Source of the DNA: Bacillota bacterium
GTDB taxonomy: Bacteria; Bacillota; Clostridia; Christensenellales; CALWSW01
Length of the DNA stretch: 6,880 nucleotides
Assembly (NCBI GenBank): GCA_023402915.1
Contig: JAEYFO010000352.1
Coordinates: 1-6,880, forward strand
Direction: 5' to 3'
A model generated the notes under the pieces. That model was given only the letters and a program-made list of their open reading frames with translations, ran no database searches and was not told where the DNA came from. The position numbers and the translations under genes were made by a program. Positions within the stretch are counted from its first letter, which is position 1, and each line of letters opens with the position of its first letter. Shown piece after piece: positions 1 to 5,912 of this stretch.

Positions 1-1
1 C

Positions 2-655
2 GCGCAGTGGATCCGCGTTCTGTACGCCTACCCGGACGAGATCGATGAAGACCTGCTCGACGCCATGGATTCGAGCGAAAAAATCGTCAAGTATATCGAC
101 ATTCCCCTCCAGCACGCCGACGATACGGTTTTGCGCCGGATGAACCGCCGCGGCACGCACGACGAGCTTTGCGCCCTGATGGACGAGCTGCGCCGCCGCG
201 ATTCGCGCTATATCCTGCGTACGACGTTCATGGTGGGCTTCCCCGGCGAGACGGAGGAGCAGTTTGAAACGCTCTGCCGCTTCGTGCGGGAGCATCCCTT
301 TGACCGGATGGGCGTGTTCACCTTTTCTCCGGAAGAGGGAACGCCCGCCGCGTCCTTTGACGGCGAAGTGCCGGAAGAGGAAAAGCGCCGCCGGGCGGAT
401 GTGCTCATGCGCATTCAACGGGAAGTGTCCAGGGCGCTGAACGAAAAGCGCGTCGGCACGCGCTGCGACGTGCTGGTGGAGGGCTTTGACCGCCGCAGGA
501 AACAGTATTTCGGCCGCAGCTACGGCGAGGCGGCGGAGATCGACGGCCGGGTGTATTTTGCCGCCGGACAGGAACATTCGCTCGGCGAGTTCGTGCCCGT
601 CCGCATCATGGAAGCGCTCGAATATGATCTCATCGGCAAGGAGGAAAAAGCATGA
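2..655 (+). CDS. rimO: Ribosomal protein S12 methylthiotransferase RimO, C-terminal half (5'-truncated)
   Basis: The reading frame is open from base 2 to the TGA at 653-655 and gives 217 residues, about half of a normal RimO of roughly 440. The start, the N-terminal MTTase domain and the radical-SAM CxxxCxxC cluster lie before the window. What remains is the end of the radical-SAM barrel (WIRVLYAYPDEI, then KYIDIPLQHADDTVLRRMNR, then TTFMVGFPGETEEQF) and a C-terminal TRAM RNA-binding domain (from about RVGTRCDVLVEG to the end). The family adds a methylthio group to a conserved aspartate of ribosomal protein S12 using SAM and iron-sulfur clusters. The segment GRSYGEAAEIDGRVYF is typical of RimO and argues against the tRNA enzyme MiaB. 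The gene overlaps pgsA by four bases (ATGA), which suggests translational coupling. The ATG at base 65 is an internal methionine, because conserved sequence continues upstream of it. Confidence 0.93.
   Translation, partial: AQWIRVLYAYPDEIDEDLLDAMDSSEKIVKYIDIPLQHADDTVLRRMNRRGTHDELCALMDELRRRDSRYILRTTFMVGFPGETEEQFETLCRFVREHPFDRMGVFTFSPEEGTPAASFDGEVPEEEKRRRADVLMRIQREVSRALNEKRVGTRCDVLVEGFDRRRKQYFGRSYGEAAEIDGRVYFAAGQEHSLGEFVPVRIMEALEYDLIGKEEKA
638..644 (+). promoter_or_regulatory. Ribosome binding site of pgsA
   Basis: AAGGAGG lies inside the last codons of rimO, seven bases before the pgsA ATG. It is a near-perfect Shine-Dalgarno sequence and fixes the pgsA start at 652, giving a 4-base ATGA overlap with the rimO stop. 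Confidence 0.85.
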
Positions 656-1194
656 ATCTGCCCAACAGGCTGACGCTGCTGCGCATCATTCTGGTGCCGT
701 TTTTCGTGGCGTCGTTCTATATCCCGTGGAAATACCAGTATATCCTTTCGGCTCTGCTGTTCATCGCGGCGGCCGTGACCGACCTGCTCGACGGAAAAAT
801 CGCCCGGAAGCGGGGCATCGTCACCACGTTTGGAAAGTTCATGGATCCCATTGCGGATAAAATTCTCGCGCTGGCGGCCATGGTCATGCTCAACGCCGCC
901 GGAACCCTTTCGCCCATCGTGACCATCATCGTCACCGCGCGGGAATTTCTCGTCAGCGGCGTACGGCTGCTGATGGCGGAAAAGGGCACGGTCATCGCCG
1001 CCAGCTGGTGGGGCAAGGCAAAAACCATGACCCAGAGCATCGGTCTGTCCCTGCTGCTTTTGAACAATCCCATTTTCGGCCTTTGGAACATCCCCGTGGA
1101 TCAGATCGTCATCTGGGCGTCCACGGTGCTGGCCGTGATTTCCGGTTACGATTACGTCAAGGGCGCATGGAAGTACATTTTCCAGAGCAAGTGA
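652..1194 (+). CDS. pgsA: CDP-diacylglycerol--glycerol-3-phosphate 3-phosphatidyltransferase (phosphatidylglycerophosphate synthase)
   Basis: This is a 180-residue integral membrane enzyme of the CDP-alcohol phosphatidyltransferase family, close to the usual PgsA length. It joins CDP-diacylglycerol and sn-glycerol-3-phosphate to make phosphatidylglycerophosphate, the committed step to phosphatidylglycerol and cardiolipin. The complete family signature D-x2-D-G-x2-A-R-x8-G-x3-D-x3-D is present: D44, D47, G48, A51, R52, G61, D65 and D69, which bind metal and the CDP group. The N-terminus MNLPNRLTLLRI is characteristic of PgsA rather than of phosphatidylserine synthase. Several hydrophobic segments, for example residues 12-24, 30-43 and 75-100, fit a multi-pass membrane protein. 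It sits between rimO (4-base overlap) and cinA (10-base gap), an order common in Firmicutes, so it is very probably cotranscribed with both. Confidence 0.95.
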   Translation: MNLPNRLTLLRIILVPFFVASFYIPWKYQYILSALLFIAAAVTDLLDGKIARKRGIVTTFGKFMDPIADKILALAAMVMLNAAGTLSPIVTIIVTAREFLVSGVRLLMAEKGTVIAASWWGKAKTMTQSIGLSLLLLNNPIFGLWNIPVDQIVIWASTVLAVISGYDYVKGAWKYIFQSK

Positions 1195-1200
1195 GGAAAG
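1193..1200 (+). promoter_or_regulatory. Ribosome binding site of cinA
   Basis: GAGGAAAG overlaps the pgsA stop codon (TGA at 1192-1194). Eight bases separate the GAGG core from the cinA ATG. This supports the start at 1205 and coupling to pgsA. Confidence 0.7.
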
Positions 1201-1204
1201 CGCA

Positions 1205-2449
1205 ATGATTGCAGAACTGATTTCGGTGGGTACAGAGCTGCTCATGGGCCAGATCGTCAACACGGACGCGCAGTATCTGGCGCAGCAGCTGAGCAAATAC
1301 GGCATCGACCTGTATCATCAGTCGGTCGTGGGCGACAACATGGGCCGTCTGATGGAGGCGATCGGCCAGGCCATGGAGCGTAGCGACCTGTTGATCCTTT
1401 CCGGTGGCCTCGGCCCCACGGCGGACGATCTGACGAAAGAAGCCGTCGCAAAATATCTTGGCCGCGAAATGGTCAAGGACGAACCTTCCTGGAAAGCAAT
1501 CGAAGAATATTTTGCCCGTTCCGGACGGACGGCCACGCCCAACAACTTCAAGCAGGCGGAATTCCCCGTCGGCGCGGAAATTTTTCCCAACAGCTGCGGC
1601 ACAGCGCCGGGCTGCATCTGCGAAAAGGACGGAAAGCGCATCGCCGTGCTGCCCGGCCCGCCGCACGAATTGCAGGCCATGTTTGAATTGAGCCTTGCGC
1701 CCTGGCTGGAAGCCCATATGGATAAGAAGATTCAGTCCCGGGTGCTGCGCATTTTCGGAAAGGGCGAATCGTCCGTCGAATACGAGCTGCGCGACATGAT
1801 CGAAGGGCAACAGAACCCCACCATCGCGCCCTATGCCGCCATCGGCGAGGTGACGCTGCGGGTCACGGCGGCTTGCCGCCCGGAAGAGGACGCGCAGGCG
1901 CTGCTCGAGCCGGTCATTGAGGCAATCTGCGCCCGGCTGGGCGACGTGGTCTATTCCACGAACGGCGAGCCCCTGCCCCGGCTGGTGGCGCGGCTTCTCG
2001 GCGAGCAGCACAAAACCCTCGCCCTGGCCGAAAGCCTTACCGGCGGCATGGCCGCGTCCGATCTGGTGGAAATTCCCGGCATGTCCAGCATCCTCATGGA
2101 GGGCGTCGTGACCTATTCCAACGCCGCAAAAATTCGTCTGGGCGTGCGGGAGGAAACTCTTGCAAAACACACTGCCGTCAGCGCGGAGGTTGCCTGCGAA
2201 ATGGCCGAAGCGGTGCGCCGCCGGGCGGGCACGGATTATGGCCTCTCCACCACGGGCGTGGCCGGTCCCGGCCCGGACGAAAACGGCAACCCCGCCGGTC
2301 TGGTTTATGTGGGCATTGCGGACGAAACGGGCAGCCGTGTGGTGGAAGTTCGCATCGGCGGCCATCGCCAGCGGGTGCGTATCGGCGCGGTGCTGCGGGC
2401 GTTCGACGTGCTGCGGCGCGTGCTGACCGGCTGTGAAACCCTGAAATAA
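1205..2449 (+). CDS. cinA: CinA family protein: MoaB/MoCF-like nucleotide pyrophosphatase domain fused to NMN deamidase (PncC-like) domain
   Basis: The 414-residue length is normal for a full two-domain CinA. Residues 1 to about 170 form the molybdopterin-binding-like (MoCF/COG1058) domain, with AELISVGTELLMGQIVNT at the start and the SGGLGPTADD motif at 66-75. Residues from about 250 onward form the CinA C-terminal domain, related to PncC, which deamidates nicotinamide mononucleotide to nicotinate mononucleotide in NAD recycling. It carries AESLTGG (275-281), VVTYSNAAK (301-309) and TTGVAGP (349-355). In characterised relatives the N-terminal domain hydrolyses ADP-ribose-type pyrophosphates. 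The position where many homologues have Cys (AESCTGG) is Leu here (L278). Position directly before recA is classic in Firmicutes, where cinA and recA can be cotranscribed in competence. Here recA also has its own promoter in the 100-base gap. A role in competence cannot be read from this sequence. Confidence 0.94.
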   Translation: MIAELISVGTELLMGQIVNTDAQYLAQQLSKYGIDLYHQSVVGDNMGRLMEAIGQAMERSDLLILSGGLGPTADDLTKEAVAKYLGREMVKDEPSWKAIEEYFARSGRTATPNNFKQAEFPVGAEIFPNSCGTAPGCICEKDGKRIAVLPGPPHELQAMFELSLAPWLEAHMDKKIQSRVLRIFGKGESSVEYELRDMIEGQQNPTIAPYAAIGEVTLRVTAACRPEEDAQALLEPVIEAICARLGDVVYSTNGEPLPRLVARLLGEQHKTLALAESLTGGMAASDLVEIPGMSSILMEGVVTYSNAAKIRLGVREETLAKHTAVSAEVACEMAEAVRRRAGTDYGLSTTGVAGPGPDENGNPAGLVYVGIADETGSRVVEVRIGGHRQRVRIGAVLRAFDVLRRVLTGCETLK

Positions 2450-2465
2450 GCGAATGAATTTTCGG

Positions 2466-2479
2466 CGAACATAATTTCG
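2466..2479 (+). promoter_or_regulatory. Candidate LexA (DinR) SOS operator upstream of recA
   Basis: CGAACATAATTTCG matches the Gram-positive LexA palindrome CGAACATATGTTCG at 12 of 14 positions; the mismatches are positions 9 and 10. The left half-site CGAAC is intact and the right half-site is TTTCG instead of GTTCG. It ends seven bases before the recA -35 element, a position from which a bound repressor could plausibly block or hinder RNA polymerase. recA is the most regularly LexA-controlled gene in Firmicutes. A second, weaker palindrome of the same outline lies at 2451-2464. The call comes from matching the consensus by eye. Confidence 0.62.
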
Positions 2480-2486
2480 ATTTTTC

Positions 2487-2515
2487 TTTACAAACGCCTT
2501 GTTTTGCGCTATACT
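2487..2515 (+). promoter_or_regulatory. SigA-type promoter of recA
   Basis: TTTACA (2487-2492) and TATACT (2510-2515) are separated by exactly 17 bases, each one mismatch from consensus. Transcription would start near 2521-2523, about 28 bases before the recA ATG. The element lies in the AT-rich cinA-recA gap and gives recA a start independent of the rimO-pgsA-cinA unit. Confidence 0.8.
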
Positions 2516-2535
2516 GAATCTCAAGAAACGCATTT

Positions 2536-2541
2536 GAGGAG
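2536..2541 (+). promoter_or_regulatory. Ribosome binding site of recA
   Basis: GAGGAG lies eight bases before the ATG at 2550. No other start fits the conserved N-terminus. Confidence 0.8.
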
Positions 2542-2549
2542 AATTTGAC

Positions 2550-3674
2550 ATGGCAGTGGAAAGACAGAAGGCGCTCGAGGTCGCGCTGGCTCAGATCGAA
2601 AAGCAGTTTGGCAAGGGTGCGGTGATGAAGCTGGGCGACGCCGCTTCCCGCATCTCCATTTCAACCATCCCGACGGGCTGCATGGCGCTCGATTATGCCC
2701 TTGGCGTGGGCGGGCTGCCCCGCGGCCGCGTGGTCGAGATCTACGGCCCGGAATCTTCCGGTAAGACGACTGTGGCGCTCCATGCCATCGCGCAGGCGCA
2801 GAAGCTGGGCGGATACGCCGCATTTATTGACGCGGAGCATGCGCTCGATCCGGCCTATGCCCACGCGCTGGGCGTCGATGTGGATAACCTCTATGTCTCC
2901 CAGCCCGACACGGGCGAGCAGGCGCTGGAAATCGCCGAGGCCATGATCCGCAGCGGCGCGATCGACATCGTCGTGGTGGACTCCGTCGCCGCGCTGGTGC
3001 CCAAGGCGGAGATCGAGGGCGATATGGGCGATTCCCACGTCGGCCTTCAGGCCCGTTTGATGAGCCAGGCTCTCCGAAAGCTCACCGGTGCGCTGGCCAA
3101 ATCCAACACCTGCGCCATCTTCATCAACCAGCTGCGCGAAAAAGTGGGCGTCATGTTCGGCAATCCTGAAACCACCACCGGCGGCCGCGCGCTCAAGTTC
3201 TATGCCAGCGTCCGTCTCGACGTGCGCAAGACCGATTCCATCAAGGTCGGTCAGGACATCATCGGCAACCGCACCCGCGTCAAGGTGGTCAAAAACAAAG
3301 TTGCGCCGCCCTTCAAGGTCGCGGAGTTTGATATCCTTTACGGCGAGGGCATTTCCCGCGAGGGCTCCATCCTCGATCTGGCCGTCGATCAGAAGCTGAT
3401 CTCCAAGACCGGTTCCTGGTATTCCTACGGCGATATCCGCATGGCGCAGGGCAGGGATAACGCCCGCAACTTCCTCAAGGACAATCCGGAGCTGTGCGCC
3501 GAAATCGAGCAGAAGCTCAGGGCGATCCTCTTCAATCCGGCTGCCGGAGAAAAGACGGAGCAGAAGGGGGAAGCGCCTGCGGCGCAGGCGAAAGAGGAGA
3601 CCAAGCCGAAGGAAGAGCCAAAGGCGCAGGAGGATCAGGATCCGGGCTTCTTTGAAGACCCCGAGATTTTCTAA
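2550..3674 (+). CDS. recA: Recombinase RecA
   Basis: RecA forms ATP-dependent filaments on single-stranded DNA, carries out strand exchange in recombinational repair, and stimulates LexA self-cleavage. The 374-residue protein aligns with E. coli RecA almost number for number: Walker [10 protein letters not shown] at 66-74, catalytic E96 in DAEHALDP, Walker B IVVVD ending at D144, DNA-binding loop L1 around 157-165 (GDMGDSHVG), the ATP-sensing Q194 in INQLREKVG, loop L2 with NPETTTGG, and KFYASVR at 216-222. Residues 328-374 form a low-complexity Lys/Glu/Pro/Ala-rich tail ending in an acidic, Phe-containing segment. Acidic tails are normal in RecA and tune DNA binding, but this one is longer than in E. 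coli. Upstream lie its own promoter and a probable SOS operator. No inactivating change is visible. Confidence 0.99.
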   Translation: MAVERQKALEVALAQIEKQFGKGAVMKLGDAASRISISTIPTGCMALDYALGVGGLPRGRVVEIYGPESSGKTTVALHAIAQAQKLGGYAAFIDAEHALDPAYAHALGVDVDNLYVSQPDTGEQALEIAEAMIRSGAIDIVVVDSVAALVPKAEIEGDMGDSHVGLQARLMSQALRKLTGALAKSNTCAIFINQLREKVGVMFGNPETTTGGRALKFYASVRLDVRKTDSIKVGQDIIGNRTRVKVVKNKVAPPFKVAEFDILYGEGISREGSILDLAVDQKLISKTGSWYSYGDIRMAQGRDNARNFLKDNPELCAEIEQKLRAILFNPAAGEKTEQKGEAPAAQAKEETKPKEEPKAQEDQDPGFFEDPEIF

Positions 3675-3682
3675 AGCGGCGG

Positions 3683-3708
3683 CTGCTGCGCGAGCGGGGG
3701 AGTTTTTT
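3683..3708 (+). terminator. Weak candidate intrinsic terminator of recA
   Basis: A 5-bp stem with one G-T pair (CTGCT 3683-3687 with AGCGG 3693-3697, loop GCGCG) lies nine bases after the recA stop codon. A six-T run follows at 3703-3708, five bases after the stem. The short stem and the gap before the T run make it weak. It is the best + strand candidate between recA and the rny promoter. Confidence 0.35.
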
Positions 3709-3737
3709 GCCTGAAAGAAAAGCAAAACCGGACGGAA

Positions 3738-3765
3738 TTTGCTGAAATTTTTCGAAAAAAGCAGA
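3738..3765. repeat. Imperfect AT-rich inverted repeat around a TTTTTCGAAAAA palindrome
   Basis: The 12-base palindrome TTTTTCGAAAAA (3748-3759) is flanked by further complementary bases (TTTGCT 3738-3743 with AGCAGA 3760-3765, one G-T pair), with GAAA left unpaired on one side. Almost the same core recurs at 5753-5766 in the spacer after rny. Its function is unknown. Confidence 0.5.
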
Positions 3766-3803
3766 AAATGCAGGCAGGCTCTCCGCAAAAAGAAAAACGC
3801 GAA

Positions 3804-3846
3804 AAAGCGGGCGGGACGTGCGAAAAAGCGCGTTTGCGCCCGCTTT
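3804..3846. repeat. Nested inverted repeat in the recA-rny spacer
   Basis: AAAGCGGGCG (3804-3813) is perfectly complementary to CGCCCGCTTT (3837-3846), a 10-bp outer stem. Inside it CGTGC (3817-3821) can pair with GCGCG (3828-3832), with one G-T pair, around a GAAAAA loop. No T run follows on the + strand. On the - strand the stem runs directly into a T-rich tract, which is the layout of an intrinsic terminator facing left. It lies upstream of the rny promoter and so outside the predicted rny transcript. Confidence 0.65.
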
Positions 3847-3869
3847 GCCCACGCGGGGAGAATCTTGCC

Positions 3870-3898
3870 TTGACAACCGTTCAGCCAGGATTTAGAAT
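3870..3898 (+). promoter_or_regulatory. SigA-type promoter of rny
   Basis: A perfect TTGACA (3870-3875) and TAGAAT (3893-3898) are separated by 17 bases. Transcription would start near 3904-3906, leaving an untranslated leader of about 120 bases. This makes rny a separate unit from recA. Upstream, 3709-3869 holds no gene I can support, only the AT-rich palindrome and the nested inverted repeat listed separately. Confidence 0.8.
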
Positions 3899-3973
3899 AA
3901 ACAGTGGGTATTTCGGTTTTGTAGTAGATTTTGACGGCAAGTTATCAGAGCTCTTATCGTTTTCTACCTTTCA

Positions 3974-4000
3974 AGCCGGGGAGGTTGCCCGGCTCTATTT
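3974..4000 (+). terminator. Terminator-like hairpin in the rny leader (possible attenuator)
   Basis: AGCCGGG (3974-3980) and CCCGGCT (3988-3994) form a perfect 7-bp GC-rich stem with a GAGGTTG loop, followed by CTATTTTATAT. The T tract is interrupted, so termination may be partial. It lies between the rny promoter and the rny ribosome binding site, which starts about 12 bases after the stem. It could act as an attenuator, as an RNA-stabilising 5' structure, or as a processing site. Confidence 0.5.
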
Positions 4001-4006
4001 TATATC

Positions 4007-4016
4007 GGAGGAGGTG
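4007..4016 (+). promoter_or_regulatory. Ribosome binding site of rny (long spacing)
   Basis: GGAGGAGGTG is an excellent Shine-Dalgarno sequence, but its end is 11 bases from the ATG at 4028, and the AGGAGG core is 13 bases away. No ATG, GTG or TTG lies in frame between it and 4028, so the start stands despite the long spacing. Confidence 0.75.
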
Positions 4017-4027
4017 TAAAAGATCAA

Positions 4028-5566
4028 ATGGAGTTGATTACATATATCCTGACTGGCCTGGGGCTGGCAGGCGGCGCCGTTGGCGGCTATTTTTACCGCC
4101 GCAACATCGCTGAAGCCAAGATCGGCAAGGCGGAAGATGCGGTCAAACAGATGATTGACGACACGCAAAAGCGCGCCGAGGCCCTCAAGAAAGAGACCAT
4201 TCTGGAGGCAAAAGAAGAAATTCACCGCCAGCGGACGGACTTTGAAAAGGAGTGCCGCGACAGACGCAACGAATTGCAGCGCTCCGAGCGCCGTGTTCTT
4301 CAGCGCGAAGAACTGCTCGACAAAAAGCTCGACGGCATCGAGGTGCGCGAGGGCGAACTGGACAAGCGCGAGCAGCAGATCGCGCAGATGGAAGAGGAGA
4401 CGCAGGGGCTTCATCAGAAGCAGCTCGAGGAACTGGAGCGGATCTCCGCCCTGTCCATCGAGGACGCGCGCCAGATCCTTTTGAGCAACGTCGAGCGGGA
4501 AGCCCGCCACGATGCGGCGGTTCTTGTGCGCGATATCGAGGCCAAGGCCAAGGAAGAGGCCGAAAAGCGCGCCCGCAATATCATTTCCATCGCCATTCAG
4601 AAGTGTGCGGCGGATCATGTGGCCGAAACCACGGTGTCCGTGGTCGCACTGCCCAACGACGAGATGAAGGGCCGCATCATTGGCCGCGAAGGCCGAAACA
4701 TCCGCACCCTCGAAACGGCGACGGGCGTCGATCTCATCATCGACGACACGCCCGAAGCGGTCATTCTTTCCGGTTTTGATCCCGTGCGCCGCGAAGTGGC
4801 CCGGATCGCGCTGGAAAAGCTCATCATGGACGGTCGCATCCATCCTGCGCGCATCGAGGAAATGGTCGAAAAAGCCCGCCGCGAGGTGGACAACCAGATC
4901 CGCGAGGCAGGGGAACAGACCGTGTTCCAGGTGGGCATCCACGGCCTGCATCACGAGCTTATCAAGCTGCTGGGCCGCCTGAAATACCGCACCAGCTACG
5001 GTCAGAATGTTCTGATGCATTCTATCGAAGTGGCGCATCTTGCGGGCATCATGGCCGCAGAACTGGGCGCAAACGTGGCGCTTGCCAAGCGCGCCGGCCT
5101 GCTGCACGATATCGGCAAGGCGGTCGATCACGAGATCGAAGGCTCCCATACCCAGATCGGTGCCGATCTGGCCAAGAAATACCGCGAAAACAATCAGGTC
5201 GTTCACGCCATCATGGCACATCATGGCGACGTGGAGCCCAACACGGTCGAGGCCGTGCTGGTGCAGGCGGCGGATGCGATCTCTGCCGCACGGCCGGGCG
5301 CGCGCCGCGAGACGCTGGAAAATTACATCAAGCGTCTGGAAAAGCTCGAGGAAATCGCCAATTCCTTTGAGGGCGTCGAAAAGTCCTTTGCCATTCAGGC
5401 GGGTCGCGAAGTGCGTATCATCGTCAAGCCCGAGGCGGTTTCCGACGCGGAAACGACCCTTGTGGCGCGTGAAATCTGCAAGCGGATCGAATCCGAGCTG
5501 GATTATCCCGGCCAGATCAAGGTCAACGTCATCCGCGAAACGCGCGCGACGGACTACGCAAAGTAA
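4028..5566 (+). CDS. rny: Ribonuclease Y
   Basis: RNase Y is the membrane-anchored endoribonuclease that starts bulk mRNA decay and processing in many Firmicutes. This 512-residue protein has the family's full order. A single N-terminal membrane segment (about residues 3-24, ending at YFYRR) is followed by a long charged coiled coil (about 30-195, rich in E, K, R and Q). Next comes a KH RNA-binding domain with [12 protein letters not shown] from residue 215 (GxxG loop GREG 219-222), then a metal-dependent HD domain with H331, the HD pair H360-D361 in LLHDIGK, and HH 398-399 in MAHHGD. The C-terminus [10 protein letters not shown] is typical. The length matches the roughly 520 residues of B. 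subtilis RNase Y. It has its own promoter, a structured leader upstream and an intrinsic terminator downstream, so it is probably transcribed alone. The spoVS or ymdB gene often found next in related genomes is not here. Confidence 0.98.
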   Translation: MELITYILTGLGLAGGAVGGYFYRRNIAEAKIGKAEDAVKQMIDDTQKRAEALKKETILEAKEEIHRQRTDFEKECRDRRNELQRSERRVLQREELLDKKLDGIEVREGELDKREQQIAQMEEETQGLHQKQLEELERISALSIEDARQILLSNVEREARHDAAVLVRDIEAKAKEEAEKRARNIISIAIQKCAADHVAETTVSVVALPNDEMKGRIIGREGRNIRTLETATGVDLIIDDTPEAVILSGFDPVRREVARIALEKLIMDGRIHPARIEEMVEKARREVDNQIREAGEQTVFQVGIHGLHHELIKLLGRLKYRTSYGQNVLMHSIEVAHLAGIMAAELGANVALAKRAGLLHDIGKAVDHEIEGSHTQIGADLAKKYRENNQVVHAIMAHHGDVEPNTVEAVLVQAADAISAARPGARRETLENYIKRLEKLEEIANSFEGVEKSFAIQAGREVRIIVKPEAVSDAETTLVAREICKRIESELDYPGQIKVNVIRETRATDYAK

Positions 5567-5594
5567 GTCTGATCTACCAAAAGCAAAACCGCTC

Positions 5595-5622
5595 AAGAGC
5601 GTGCCGTGTGCGCGCTCTTTTT
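5595..5622 (+). terminator. Intrinsic terminator of rny
   Basis: AAGAGCGTG (5595-5603) pairs with CGCGCTCTT (5611-5619) in a 9-bp stem with one G-T pair and a seven-base loop CCGTGTG. A run of five T (5618-5622) follows directly, and the stem starts 28 bases after the rny stop codon. Confidence 0.88.
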
Positions 5623-5853
5623 GCGTATCCGTCCTGCTTTTTTTACCGGCAACGCAAAAGAAAAAGCGAACGATTCCGGAATTTTTTTGAAAATGTACGA
5701 AACCCGCAGGAAATTTTCGAATGTTTTGAATCGCACAGCAGGAAAAAACAGAATTTTTCGAAAAATAGCGGGAAAATTTGTCGGCCATTAGACACTTTTG
5801 CCGGAATCGTCAGAAAAAATCGGAAGATCATGCGAACGTTGTATTGGAATCTA
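5623..5853. other. AT-rich non-coding spacer between rny terminator and the next promoter
   Basis: I see no supportable gene here. The stretch is rich in A and T runs and clearly unlike the GC-rich genes around it. It contains a perfect 14-base palindrome ATTTTTCGAAAAAT (5753-5766), a further TTTTCGAA at 5714-5721, and words such as GGAATTTTTTTGAAAATG that resemble the recA-rny spacer. Short reading frames through it have no ribosome binding site and translate to Lys/Arg/Phe-rich strings expected from such composition. Confidence 0.6.
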
Positions 5854-5881
5854 TTGACAATGTTTTTGACAGAGCTATAAT
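5854..5881 (+). promoter_or_regulatory. Near-consensus SigA promoter of the secreted-protein gene
   Basis: Perfect TTGACA (5854-5859) and perfect TATAAT (5876-5881) are separated by 16 bases, one short of the optimum. A second TTGACA (5866-5871) lies too close to the -10 to pair with it. Transcription would start near 5887-5889, giving a 25-base leader. This is the strongest-looking promoter in the window. Confidence 0.88.
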
Positions 5882-5897
5882 AAAAGAAACCTATGTT

Positions 5898-5903
5898 AAG
5901 GAG
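5898..5903 (+). promoter_or_regulatory. Ribosome binding site of the secreted-protein gene
   Basis: AAGGAG lies nine bases before the ATG at 5913. Together with the signal peptide that begins at that ATG, it fixes the start. Confidence 0.8.
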
Positions 5904-5912
5904 TGGATTGTC

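Noticed and set aside
2..655. MiaB (tRNA methylthiotransferase) instead of RimO
   Set aside because: The TRAM-domain segment GRSYGEAAEIDG and the position before pgsA fit RimO, not MiaB.
1157..2551. A 464-codon open frame on the - strand opposite cinA
   Set aside because: It lies antisense to an intact conserved CinA. The His/Arg/Gly-rich translation is typical of shadow frames in GC-rich DNA.
2661..3788. A 375-codon open frame on the - strand opposite recA
   Set aside because: It is antisense to RecA, with no start signals. The Leu/Arg-rich beginning comes from the low-complexity RecA tail and the AT-rich spacer.
3931..3959. TTGACG with a downstream TTATCG as a second rny promoter
   Set aside because: The spacing is 17 bases, but the -10 match is poor and a far better promoter lies 61 bases upstream.
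3768..4019. Possible 83-residue gene in the recA-rny spacer
   Set aside because: Its ATG has no ribosome binding site. The frame runs through the nested inverted repeat, the rny promoter, the leader hairpin and the rny Shine-Dalgarno sequence, and resembles no protein I know.
3995..5788. A 597-codon open frame on the - strand opposite rny
   Set aside because: It is the mirror of a highly conserved gene, lacks a ribosome binding site and promoter, and arises from GC-rich codon use, which removes stops from the antisense frame.
5833..5846. CGAAC-containing sequence upstream of the secreted-protein promoter, considered as a LexA site
   Set aside because: Only the left half-site CGAAC matches. 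The right half (TATTG) does not form the palindrome.
5606..5880. Short overlapping + strand frames after rny
   Set aside because: They begin within the rny terminator, have no ribosome binding site, and translate to Lys/Arg/Phe/Asn strings expected from AT-rich spacer. One would end inside the next promoter.
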